Below, piece by piece: positions 1-6,185 of a stretch of 7,944 nucleotides of DNA. The notes beneath the pieces were generated by a model. That model ran no database searches. It was not told the origin of the DNA and saw only the letters and a program-made list of their open reading frames with translations. Where the stretch lies: positions 1 through 7,944 of the forward strand of contig PNNU01000139.1 of assembly GCA_013824385.1 (NCBI GenBank), given 5' to 3'. Source of the DNA: Anaerolinea sp. Its GTDB lineage: Bacteria; Chloroflexota; Anaerolineae; Anaerolineales; Anaerolineaceae. Position 1 is the first letter of the stretch. The number at the start of each line of letters is the position of its first letter. The position numbers and the translations under genes are program-made.

Positions 1-73
1 GCCCCCGTAGCTCAATGGATAGAGTACCTGACTTCGAATCAGTTGGTTGCGCGTTCGACCCGCGCCGGGGGCA
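1..73 (+). tRNA. tRNA-Arg (anticodon TCG)
   Basis: The sequence folds into a standard cloverleaf with canonical numbering. The acceptor arm (1-7 with 66-72) has seven pairs, the D stem is 10-13 with 22-25, and the anticodon stem is 27-31 with 39-43 (outermost pair mismatched). The seven-base anticodon loop (32-38) places TCG at 34-36, which reads CGA arginine codons. The T arm (49-53 with 61-65) is a perfect GC stem around a TTCGA-type loop, and the discriminator is A73. The 3' CCA is not encoded, so it must be added enzymatically. An integrase gene points at its 3' side, so this gene is probably also the insertion target of the neighbouring element, which would have restored the intact tRNA on integration. 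Confidence 0.95.
32..73. other. Probable attachment site (attL core) in the 3' half of tRNA-Arg
   Basis: Inferred from context. Tyrosine recombinases encoded next to a tRNA commonly recombine within the anticodon loop or the T arm to 3' end, duplicating that stretch at the other end of the element. Here the integrase gene ends 87 bases from the tRNA, and putative integrase arm sites lie between them. The duplicate copy that would fix the exact core is not in the window, so the limits given are only the plausible range. Confidence 0.4.
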
Positions 74-100
74 CTATATATGGCGGTTTAGTGCCTGGAT

Positions 101-118
101 ACCCCCATATATGGGGGT
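101..118 (+). terminator. Perfect 18-base palindrome downstream of tRNA-Arg
   Basis: ACCCCCATATATGGGGGT is a perfect inverted repeat that can form a GC-rich hairpin with a very short AT loop. It is followed by GTTTT, so it may help end or process the tRNA transcript. Because it is symmetric it could instead be a protein-binding site near the recombination core. Confidence 0.5.
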
Positions 119-122
119 GTTT

Positions 123-150
123 TCCCGGTATTTACCCGGGATTTTGTTTT
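123..150 (+). terminator. Intrinsic terminator of the tRNA-Arg transcript
   Basis: A 6-base stem (TCCCGG at 123-128 with CCGGGA at 136-141) and a 7-base loop are followed by the T-rich run TTTTGTTTT at 142-150. The T-tract lies only on the plus-strand side, so it terminates rightward transcription from the tRNA, before it reaches the convergent integrase gene. Confidence 0.65.
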
Positions 151-152
151 AA

Positions 153-203
153 GGTGCAATTAAGGTGCAATTGGGGGAGATCCAGGTGCAATTGGGTGCA
201 ATT
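153..203. repeat. Four 9-base direct repeats GGTGCAATT, probable integrase arm-type sites
   Basis: Perfect copies start at 153, 164, 185 and 195, so they are spaced 11, 21 and 10 bases, close to one, two and one turns of the helix. That phasing would put all sites on one face of the DNA. They lie between the tRNA and the catalytic part of int and include the int stop codon, so the last residues of the integrase (repeated Ile-Ala-Pro) are encoded by the repeats. Related heptamers occur upstream of int at 1454-1460 and, on the other strand, at 1486-1492. In lambda-type systems the integrase N-terminal domain binds such arm sites; the assignment here is inferred. Confidence 0.55.
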
Positions 204-1377
204 CTTTTAAGGATTCCTCTGTCCATTTTTGTTTTACTGCCGGCAATTCTACTGGGATCGGAGTGACCAGTTTATCCATGATGATTGCGGCTTCTCCCTG
301 CATGTCGTGGAACACGTGGGCATAAATATCCAAGGTGACACTTGGTTTTGAATGCCCCAGCATGCTTGAGACGACGATCACTGGAACTTTGTGATTCAAC
401 AATAACGAAGCTGCAGTGTGTCGCAAATCATGGAACCGCATCCTGGGTAAGCCGGCCATATCCAGAATCCGGATTAGATCCAATCGGATATTACTTGCAT
501 CGCCAGGTGTTCCCACTCTACTTGGAAAGACAAGATCGAGGTTTTTCCAGCGGTCACCCAGCCTTTTTTTCTGAGCTTCCAATGTCTCTTTGTGTTGGTG
601 CAATATATCCAAGGCTCCATCACCAAGTTTAATGCTCCTTCTGCCGGCTTTTGTTTTCGGTTCAACGAAACAACATCCCTGGCCAGGTACATATTGTTTT
701 TGCCTTTGTACGTGAATAACTCCAGCATTCCACTGGATATCTGACCATTTCAGTCCGAAGAGCTCCCCCATGCGCATCCCTGTGGTGATTGCCAGATGAA
801 AGAGAGCGTAGTGCGGGCTGGTGCGGGCGGCAATAAGAAACGTTGTGACCTGATAGGTATCTAGGACAGTCATCTCTTCATGCGAGTACCTGGGGAGAGT
901 GGCACCTTGTGTAGGGTTGAAGAATACCAATCCGTATCTCACTGCTTTATCCAAAGCAGAGTGAAGGATATTGTGGATGATTCGAACAGTTCGAGGGCCT
1001 AATCCCTTTTTCAACAGATCTGCGTAATAAAGCTCTATCTGGATCAGGCTGAGATCTTTGAGTTTCTTATCACCCATCACTGGGAGGATATGTTTTTTGA
1101 TATTGGCTGCATACTGGTGAACAGTTTTAGGTCTCAATATCAGGCTGCGGTTTTCCAGCCAACCAGGGAGGTATTCTCGCAAAGTAGTTGTACTGCCTTT
1201 GTAATCGTGCCCCCTATCCAGTTGAGCTTTCATCGACCTCACCCACTCAAGAGCTTCAGCCTTGGTGTTGGTGTTCTTACTGATCCTCTGCCCGTTGTGA
1301 TAGATTTGGGCGCGCCACTTTTTATTGGGTAGCTGATAGACAGATCCTTCGTTTCTACCTCTGTGTTTACTTGCCAT
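160..1377 (-). CDS. int: Tyrosine recombinase / site-specific integrase
   Basis: The 405-residue product is a phage-type tyrosine integrase that would cut and rejoin DNA at the tRNA attachment site. Residues 10-50 form an AP2-like arm-binding domain (GSVYQLPNKKWRAQIYHNGQ), 65-155 a SAM-like core-binding domain, and 170-370 the catalytic domain. The catalytic set appears complete: Arg202 (TTGMRMGEL), a beta-hairpin Lys at 241 or 243 (EPKTKAGRR), His316 and Arg319 (HDLRH), His342 (MLGHS) and the nucleophile Tyr352 (DIYAH). The ATG at 1377 is chosen because AAGGAGT (1385-1391) lies 7 bases upstream; an in-frame TTG at 1404 lacks this support. The C-terminus runs into the arm-type repeats and ends close to the tRNA. 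It follows rep and xis on the same strand after a 164-base gap that has its own candidate promoter. The length is typical, and nothing suggests inactivation. Confidence 0.95.
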   Translation of the reverse strand: MASKHRGRNEGSVYQLPNKKWRAQIYHNGQRISKNTNTKAEALEWVRSMKAQLDRGHDYKGSTTTLREYLPGWLENRSLILRPKTVHQYAANIKKHILPVMGDKKLKDLSLIQIELYYADLLKKGLGPRTVRIIHNILHSALDKAVRYGLVFFNPTQGATLPRYSHEEMTVLDTYQVTTFLIAARTSPHYALFHLAITTGMRMGELFGLKWSDIQWNAGVIHVQRQKQYVPGQGCCFVEPKTKAGRRSIKLGDGALDILHQHKETLEAQKKRLGDRWKNLDLVFPSRVGTPGDASNIRLDLIRILDMAGLPRMRFHDLRHTAASLLLNHKVPVIVVSSMLGHSKPSVTLDIYAHVFHDMQGEAAIIMDKLVTPIPVELPAVKQKWTEESLKELHPIAPGSPPIAP

Positions 1378-1462
1378 TTTCTTGACTCCTTGTGGACAAA
1401 TCAAGAAAAGGCGACCATATTCCTTTTGTCAGTTGCTCTATCCAGTTGTTAATGTGCAATAA

Positions 1463-1488
1463 GCATATTTGTATTATATACAAAATGC
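1463..1488 (-). promoter_or_regulatory. Candidate int promoter -10 inside an operator-like dyad
   Basis: On the minus strand a consensus TATAAT (1473-1478) lies about 95 bases upstream of the int start. It sits inside an inverted repeat: TTTGTA (1468-1473) and TACAAA (1479-1484) around 5 bases, extended by GCAT/ATGC after a one-base bulge. No good -35 is seen at normal spacing, so it may need an activator or be controlled by a repressor at the dyad. The rest of the xis-int gap (1378-1541) shows no ORF. Confidence 0.4.
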
Positions 1489-1541
1489 ACCTGGAGAGAA
1501 GCGTTAGACTTGAAGAAGTGGTCATTGTTGTGAAATTATTG

Positions 1542-1757
1542 TTATTGGTTGTTGACTACCCCAATCCAATTTGACTTCAGGAATGATTGAAGATCCTCAG
1601 ACCGGACCCGAATGGATTTATCTATCCGGACTGTTGGGATCTGGCCAGTGCTGAGTAATCGATATGCCTTAGCCCTGGATATATTCAATAGCCTGGCGAC
1701 TTCACTGGCTTTTAAGAGGGGGTTGTTGAGATCAAATAACAGATCAGTTATTAACAT
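1542..1757 (-). CDS. xis: Excisionase-like small helix-turn-helix DNA-binding protein
   Basis: A 71-residue protein with a MerR/HTH_17-type fold. Residues 15-38 (LKASEVARLLNISRAKAYRL) form the helix-turn-helix, followed by a short wing (IPTVRIDKSIRVRSEDLQSF, 40-59) that places a basic strand in the minor groove. This arrangement is typical of excisionase-family proteins, which bend attachment-site DNA and steer the integrase toward excision, and which often also act as regulators. The ATG at 1757 has AAGGAG (1766-1771) 8 bases upstream. Its start overlaps the end of rep by 7 bases (ATGTTAA), implying translational coupling. Its position directly before int supports the excisionase role, but a purely regulatory function is not excluded. 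Confidence 0.8.
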   Translation of the reverse strand: MLITDLLFDLNNPLLKASEVARLLNISRAKAYRLLSTGQIPTVRIDKSIRVRSEDLQSFLKSNWIGVVNNQ

Positions 1758-2749
1758 GGGTTCTTCTCCTTTTGTAATTGATGACTCACTTGAATTGGTT
1801 TTTCCAAGTAACTTTGATACTGCTCACCTGTAACGTTCGATGGCTGTTCGTAACACCAGGTCACTTCTTGAATATCGTCATTAGTGATTCCTCTAACCAT
1901 TTTTAGAACTGATAAATCTAAATGATTTCTACACCATTCTGCAGCCTGTTTATCTTTGCAAGTGATCGCCAATATTTCACCCCCATTTTCATTTGGAAGG
2001 AAATCTGCTCTGGCATTGAGAAGGTGATAGGTGTGAGCACCTTTGGGAATGTCAGCATTCAATTGCTCAAATATGTACTGAAAAACCTGGTTAGAAGAAA
2101 AACTTCTTTTATGGGATTCATGACCAGGTTCTAGGATTTTTTTATTTTCTTGCAGGCCACGGGTTAAATGGTGGTTAATTACTTGATGGTTAATTGATGG
2201 ATCGGATGTCCCAGAACCACCCCCTGGATGCACCAGATTCACCCCGATGGCATACTCAATGTCATCAGTGTCACCCCCAGGGTGGTAGTCGGTCACCTCC
2301 AATTCGCTTAATGTGTCCTCAGATTCACCCCTGGGATGGCCGTAATTCATCCCTTCTTGGCTTAATGTGTCTTCAGATTCACCCTCTGGATGGCTGTGGT
2401 TCACCCGAATATCATTAGTGATAAATGAATTTTCACAATCCTGATCTTCGATTTCCGGAGGAACCGATCTGCCACTGGATAGATTGCTGAGGTGTTCAAG
2501 GTTGATCTGATATTTCTTTGTTCCATATTTCGAGTAACCAACCTGATTGATGATATTAATTTCTTCAAGTTCCCGGAGGGCTTTTTGGACTGTTCTTTTA
2601 TTGAGGCCGGTCTTCTCTGCGATGGTCTGGTTCTTTGGAAAAATATTATTACCCTGGTCATTTGCATAATCTGCCAGGCAAAGGCAAACTATTTTCAATG
2701 TAACAGATAAGTTTATTCCCCATACCAAAGAAGATACTTTGATACTCAT
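1751..2749 (-). CDS. Replication-initiator-like protein with N-terminal winged HTH
   Basis: A 332-residue product. Residues 5-85 look like the HTH_36-type winged-helix domain of phage and plasmid replication proteins (SLVWGINLS..., then AEKTGLNKRTVQKALRELEE at about 44-63). Residues 120-190 are a low-complexity linker of four 18-residue repeats starting His-Pro-x-Gly, rich in Asp/Glu/Ser. Residues 222-300 form a second compact domain whose pattern (VFQYIFEQL, then AAEWCRNHL and IQEVTW) recalls the DnaA N-terminal domain, which recruits the replicative helicase; this likeness is judged by eye. The ATG at 2749 is preferred because GGAGA lies upstream and because a leader ORF ends exactly on it; an in-frame TTG at 2764 is less likely. 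It heads the rep-xis-int operon. Probable role: replication of the excised element. A plain transcriptional regulator is the alternative. Confidence 0.7.
   Translation of the reverse strand: MSIKVSSLVWGINLSVTLKIVCLCLADYANDQGNNIFPKNQTIAEKTGLNKRTVQKALRELEEINIINQVGYSKYGTKKYQINLEHLSNLSSGRSVPPEIEDQDCENSFITNDIRVNHSHPEGESEDTLSQEGMNYGHPRGESEDTLSELEVTDYHPGGDTDDIEYAIGVNLVHPGGGSGTSDPSINHQVINHHLTRGLQENKKILEPGHESHKRSFSSNQVFQYIFEQLNADIPKGAHTYHLLNARADFLPNENGGEILAITCKDKQAAEWCRNHLDLSVLKMVRGITNDDIQEVTWCYEQPSNVTGEQYQSYLEKPIQVSHQLQKEKNPC
2218..2433. repeat. Four 54-base tandem repeats inside rep (possible iteron-type origin)
   Basis: Units begin at 2218, 2272, 2326 and 2380, each opening with CACCC. Units 2 and 3 are about 72% identical (39 of 54 counted), and the block around GCTTAATGTGTC(C/T)TCAGATTCACCC is almost unchanged between 2306 and 2384. 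The fourth unit decays after its first half. A CAC/CAT-rich half-copy recurs about 20 bases into each unit. Fifty-four bases equals 18 codons, so the reading frame is preserved and the protein shows matching His-Pro-x-Gly repeats. The position, between an N-terminal DNA-binding domain and a C-terminal domain, is the same as that of the lambda origin within gene O. Confidence 0.6.
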
Positions 2750-2835
2750 TATTGATCTCCGCAATTAATCCGAAGAATAATATGTTTATCAGTCTTTTGA
2801 GAAATAGACTTTCGGTTACTTTGGCAAATTGGCAT
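2749..2835 (-). CDS. 28-residue leader peptide ORF coupled to rep
   Basis: Reading leftward, a GAGGAG ribosome site (2842-2847) lies 6 bases before an ATG at 2835 that opens a 28-codon frame (MPICQSNRKSISQKTDKHII, then eight more residues). Its TAA shares its last A with the rep ATG, a TAATG junction that normally gives translational coupling. The peptide is mildly basic and has no recognised domain. It starts 26 bases after the T-run of the upstream hairpin. It may be a leader peptide that controls rep translation or a small protein in its own right; function unknown. Confidence 0.45.
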   Translation of the reverse strand: MPICQSNRKSISQKTDKHIILRINCGDQ

Positions 2836-2860
2836 CAGCATCTCCTCAAAAATTAACAAT

Positions 2861-2894
2861 AAAAAACGGGGCACGGAAATCAATCCGTGCCCCG
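2861..2894 (-). terminator. Strong intrinsic terminator / possible attenuator upstream of rep
   Basis: A perfect 11-base GC-rich stem (CGGGGCACGGA at 2867-2877 with TCCGTGCCCCG at 2884-2894) has a 6-base loop and, on the minus strand, is followed by six T's (2866-2861) and more T-rich sequence. It therefore acts on leftward transcripts only. It lies between a candidate leftward promoter (2952-2979) and the leader ORF/rep, so it could attenuate the rep operon or end a short RNA. Confidence 0.8.
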
Positions 2895-2945
2895 TCTCTA
2901 CGCCAGTCAGGCAGTTATTTAGCGAACGCTTGTTCTATTGCATTC
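2861..2945 (-). ncRNA. Possible short RNA or terminated leader of the rep operon
   Basis: If transcription starts near 2945 and stops at the hairpin ending at 2861, the product is about 85 nt. It contains small internal stems (AGCG/CGCT at 2921-2930 and a GCC/GGC stem at 2902-2912) before the terminator stem. It could be the terminated form of the rep leader or a small RNA controlling replication, as many plasmids use. This rests only on promoter and terminator signals. Confidence 0.25.
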
Positions 2946-3109
2946 ATAAATAGTATAGCATGGTTTTTTGTTAATGCAATACCTTTATATGCCCAATCCG
3001 GTCTTGAAATAAATTGGTGGCCAATTAATTTCTTTATTACTTTGCGTAAGCAATGTCGATAAACCACCACACTTGGCAAGAAGGAGGCAAAAAGGACTAA
3101 TGAGAACAA
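2915..3109 (-). pseudogene. Possible degraded gene tail, unknown function
   Basis: A leftward open frame of up to 64 codons ends at 2915, 21 bases before the strong leftward terminator, as a real gene would. Its last 40 residues (KLIGHQFISRPDWAYKGIAL and onward) read like ordinary protein. The only start options are weak: a TTG at 3109 with no ribosome site, and a stop further upstream at 3137. No family is recognised. It may be the remnant of a truncated gene, or chance, since a promoter candidate lies within it. Confidence 0.2.
2952..2979 (-). promoter_or_regulatory. Candidate leftward promoter upstream of the rep operon
   Basis: On the minus strand an extended -10, TGC followed by TATACT (2952-2957), lies 16 bases after a weak -35, TTGCAT (2974-2979). 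The predicted start is near 2945. Two perfect 9-base inverted repeats, TATTGCATT (2936-2944) and AATGCAATA (2973-2981), sit on the start region and on the -35, which suggests repressor binding. No other good leftward promoter is visible between the hairpin and rep. Confidence 0.4.
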
Positions 3110-3129
3110 TACTGAATCATGAATATTAA
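3100..3129 (+). promoter_or_regulatory. Nine-codon ORF behind a consensus ribosome site, upstream of the helicase
   Basis: AAGGAGG (3080-3086) and a second AAGGA (3092-3096) precede an ATG at 3100 that encodes only nine residues (MRTILNHEY) before TAA. Spacing is long for the first site (13) and short for the second (3). It lies upstream of the candidate helicase promoter. It may be a decayed gene start or a leader peptide; the evidence is thin. Confidence 0.2.
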
Positions 3130-3139
3130 TAAAATATTA

Positions 3140-3168
3140 TTGACATTCCTGTATAATTATTACACTAT
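3140..3168 (+). promoter_or_regulatory. Candidate promoter/operator for the helicase-methyltransferase operon
   Basis: A consensus -35, TTGACA (3140-3145), is the only one in this AT-rich stretch. The -10 is ambiguous: TACACT (3161-3166) is 15 bases away, and a perfect TATAAT (3152-3157) is too close to pair with it. TGTA (3150-3153) and TACA (3161-3164) form a dyad over this region, similar in sequence to the dyad at the int promoter. The helicase start follows about 30 bases downstream. Confidence 0.35.
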
Positions 3169-3195
3169 GAGACAACTAAAACGGTGATGCGGGGA

Positions 3196-6108
3196 ATGAC
3201 TACACCATACCACGCCAAATACTTTGCATATGAGCTAACCCGCCAGGGTGGAGCAGGTGTCGAGAGACTATCCAGATCTATTTTTGATGCCTGTGTGGAC
3301 TTGAACCCACATCAGATTGAAGCGGCTTTATTCGCTGTTCGCTCACCAGTTTCAAAAGGTGTGCTTTTAGCCGATGAAGTTGGGCTGGGAAAAACGATCG
3401 AGGCTGGCCTTGTCCTATGCGAATATTGGGCTGAACGAAAAAGAAAATTGCTGGTGATCACCCCTGCTTCGATTCGGAAGCAATGGGCGTTGGAATTATC
3501 TGAAAAGTTCAACCTCCCAACCGTAGTATTGGATGCCAAAGCATATAAAGAACAAATAGCCACCGGCAACCCGATGCCATTTGACTCCACGAGCCTGGTT
3601 ATTACTTCCCTGAATTATGCCAGTAAATGCGCAGAAGAGATCAAAGCCATACACTGGGACCTGGTGGTCATAGACGAAGCGCATAAATTGCGAAATGCTT
3701 ACCGGCAAAGTAATAAAATGGGTCAACGTATCCGTTGGGCAATTGAAGACTTTCGCAAAATACTATTAACAGCCACTCCACTTCAGAACTCGTTACTTGA
3801 GCTTTATGGTCTAACTACATTGATAGATGATCGAATCTTTGGCGACTTGCCATCCTTCCGGACACAATATACAAATGCTGGGGGAGATTTGAACGTCCTT
3901 CGGGAGCGATTGAAATTCTACTCGATCAGGACGCTCCGACGACAGGTATTGGAATATGTAAAATATACAGAACGAAGGCTAATTACCCGCCCATTCAAGC
4001 CAACTGAAAACGAACAAAAACTGTATGAGGCAATCTCGGCATTTTTACAAAGACCAGATACTTATGCTTTACCCCAACAACAACGCCACCTGACTACCCT
4101 TATTGTTCGGAAATTATTAGCATCTTCGCCACAGGCTGTCGCTGGTACATTGGAAACAATGCGTGATCGCTTGATCGATCTTCGAGAAAAGCAAAACGGG
4201 GGGAAGTCCATTGCAGAGGAAATACTCACCGATGAAGAGATGGATGATGAATTGCTGGATGCGATCCTTTCCGGTGAAGATCCAATGGAATTCGAACCTG
4301 ACAAATCTGAAGATGAATCCCCTGAAGAAAAGATTAATTCAGAAAAAAAGAACGATGCTCCTATCGATCTGGTTAAGCTAAATTCAGAAATTCAAGAGCT
4401 TGAACTGTTTTCTAGATGGGCTCGCAGCATTGGTGTGGATAGCAAAATCCGATCATTGTTGATCGCTTTGGATGTTGGATTTAAGAAGATGGCAGAAATG
4501 GGTGCCCCGCAGAAAGCGGTTCTCTTCACAGAATCAAGGCGGACACAACGCTATATAAAAGACTTCCTGGATGCCAATGGATATGCCGGTAAAACAGTTA
4601 TTTTCAATGGAACGAACAATGATACAGAACAAACCATGATCTATGAAAGGTGGGTGGAAGCCAACCGGGAAAACGGTAGGGCAACCGGTTCCAAAGATGT
4701 GAATGTTCGCACAGCGCTTATCGAACACTTTCAGAACACGGCCAGTATCATGATCGCCACAGAGGCTGCTGCCGAGGGAATTAACTTGCAGTTCTGTTCC
4801 CTGGTTATCAATTATGATCTTCCCTGGAACCCTCAACGGATCGAGCAGAGGATTGGCAGATGCCATCGTTATGGTCAAAAGCATGATGTTGTAGTGATCA
4901 ATTTTCTAAACGAAAGCAATGCCGCAGATCAGCGGGTATATGAGCTGCTTAATGAAAAGTTCAACCTGTTCAATGGTGTCTTTGGCGCATCGGATGATGT
5001 ATTGGGTAGCATTGAATCCGGTATGGATTTTGAACGCAGAATATTGGATATCTACCAACAATGCAGAACTACAAAAGAGATTGAGCTGGCATTTAATATC
5101 CTGCAGCGAGAACTGGATCAAACCATCCAAAGCCGGCTCCAGGATACCCGAAAGATACTATTGGAAAATTTTGATGAGGATGTACACTCCAGGTTAAAAG
5201 CAAATCTCATGAATACCCGGGAACGATTGGATTGGTTTTCCCATATGTTCTGGGTGGTAACAAAATTCATACTGGCTGAACAGGCGCGCTTTGATGACCG
5301 GGAGTTGACCTTTCAAATTCCAGCACCGGGAATGAATGAATTCCTACCCGGCAAGTACCACCTGATCTCCAAAGTGGAAGAAAACATCACCGGGGATTTC
5401 CTTTACCGCCTTTCACACCCGCTGGGGGAGTTTGTGCTACAGCAGGCGAAAGCAAATGATACACCAACAAGGCTGGTAACTTTTGATATTAGTCATAATC
5501 CCGTAAAAGTGGCAATGGTGGAAGCGCTCAAAGGGAAAAGCGGTTGGCTGCAATTGCAACAATTGGCGATCGACTCTTTTGAGAGGGAGGAATACTTATT
5601 ATTTTCAGGATTTGATTCTGCGGGGAACTCTCTTGACCAGGAAACTCTAGAAAAACTGTTTCATTGCAAGGGGATCATAACCGCAGTTACAGATGCGGGC
5701 GAGGATGCTAGACTGCACCTTGAAAAAGAAACCCAACGGCATGTACAGGCTGCCATCAGCCGTTCGTTGGAGGAAAACAATCGCCATTTCACCGAAGCCC
5801 GTGATCGACTGGAAAAATGGGCGGATGATATGATACTTGCATCTGAAAAGGAATTGAGGGATACCAAACAGCAGATCAAGGTATTAAACCGGCAGTCAAG
5901 GATGGCAACTACTTTGGAAGAACAGCACCAGCTTCAGGAAAAAATTCAGGATCTGGAAAAGAAAAAACGCCGCCAAAGGCAGCAGATCTTTGATATGGAA
6001 GATGAAATTGCACAAAAAAGGGATGACCTGATTAGCACATTGGAAAAAAGAATGACTCAAAAAACAGCATCTGAACCACTCTTCACGATTGCGTGGAAAG
6101 TGGTTTGA
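3196..6108 (+). CDS. SNF2/RapA-type ATP-dependent helicase (restriction/defence associated)
   Basis: A 970-residue superfamily 2 ATPase that would translocate on DNA rather than cut it. Motifs in order: Q-like NPHQIEAA (37-44), Walker A DEVGLGKT (60-67), Walker B DEAH (160-163), motif III TATP (192-195), motif V EAAAEGINLQ (523-532) and motif VI QRIEQRIGRCHRYGQ (547-561). Both RecA lobes look intact. Residues about 345-388 are a strongly acidic insert between the lobes. Residues about 835-955 are a long charged coiled coil with no nuclease motif seen. Length and layout match RapA-like proteins. The ATG at 3196 fits the usual MTTPYHAKYF-type beginning and has GGTGAT (3183-3188) upstream; GTG 3184 and ATG 3187 are in-frame alternatives. 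It lies 77 bases before a methyltransferase gene on the same strand. This pairing suggests a restriction or anti-phage operon; the exact role is inferred. Confidence 0.88.
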   Translation: MTTPYHAKYFAYELTRQGGAGVERLSRSIFDACVDLNPHQIEAALFAVRSPVSKGVLLADEVGLGKTIEAGLVLCEYWAERKRKLLVITPASIRKQWALELSEKFNLPTVVLDAKAYKEQIATGNPMPFDSTSLVITSLNYASKCAEEIKAIHWDLVVIDEAHKLRNAYRQSNKMGQRIRWAIEDFRKILLTATPLQNSLLELYGLTTLIDDRIFGDLPSFRTQYTNAGGDLNVLRERLKFYSIRTLRRQVLEYVKYTERRLITRPFKPTENEQKLYEAISAFLQRPDTYALPQQQRHLTTLIVRKLLASSPQAVAGTLETMRDRLIDLREKQNGGKSIAEEILTDEEMDDELLDAILSGEDPMEFEPDKSEDESPEEKINSEKKNDAPIDLVKLNSEIQELELFSRWARSIGVDSKIRSLLIALDVGFKKMAEMGAPQKAVLFTESRRTQRYIKDFLDANGYAGKTVIFNGTNNDTEQTMIYERWVEANRENGRATGSKDVNVRTALIEHFQNTASIMIATEAAAEGINLQFCSLVINYDLPWNPQRIEQRIGRCHRYGQKHDVVVINFLNESNAADQRVYELLNEKFNLFNGVFGASDDVLGSIESGMDFERRILDIYQQCRTTKEIELAFNILQRELDQTIQSRLQDTRKILLENFDEDVHSRLKANLMNTRERLDWFSHMFWVVTKFILAEQARFDDRELTFQIPAPGMNEFLPGKYHLISKVEENITGDFLYRLSHPLGEFVLQQAKANDTPTRLVTFDISHNPVKVAMVEALKGKSGWLQLQQLAIDSFEREEYLLFSGFDSAGNSLDQETLEKLFHCKGIITAVTDAGEDARLHLEKETQRHVQAAISRSLEENNRHFTEARDRLEKWADDMILASEKELRDTKQQIKVLNRQSRMATTLEEQHQLQEKIQDLEKKKRRQRQQIFDMEDEIAQKRDDLISTLEKRMTQKTASEPLFTIAWKVV

Positions 6109-6133
6109 TATTGAGTGTCACTTATATCTATAG

Positions 6134-6174
6134 GTGAGACACAAACGGTTTTAATTCTCACAAGTGAGACACAA
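6134..6174 (+). promoter_or_regulatory. Paired 11-base direct repeats and dyad before the methyltransferase
   Basis: GTGAGACACAA occurs at 6134-6144 and again at 6164-6174, 30 bases apart (about three helical turns). The second copy also forms a dyad with the bases before it (TCTCAC at 6156-6161 and GTGAGA at 6164-6169) and overlaps the AAGGA ribosome site. A repressor or the methyltransferase itself could bind here and control its own translation or transcription, as C-protein or self-regulated methyltransferase systems do. Confidence 0.4.
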
Positions 6175-6185
6175 GGAAAATGACC

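Noticed and set aside
2218..2433. CRISPR array
   Set aside because: The repeats are contiguous 54-base units without unique spacers, diverge steadily and stay in frame with the rep protein.
2829..3062. Plus-strand 77-codon frame
   Set aside because: It spans the terminator hairpin and leftward promoter candidate, has no ribosome site and no recognisable protein pattern.
3152..3157. TATAAT as the -10 partner of TTGACA at 3140
   Set aside because: The gap is only 6 bases, far below the usual 16-18, so the two hexamers cannot act together as a sigma70-type promoter.
4534..4884. Minus-strand 116-codon frame inside the helicase gene
   Set aside because: It lies wholly antisense to conserved helicase motifs V and VI and has no family signal; it is a shadow of the real gene.
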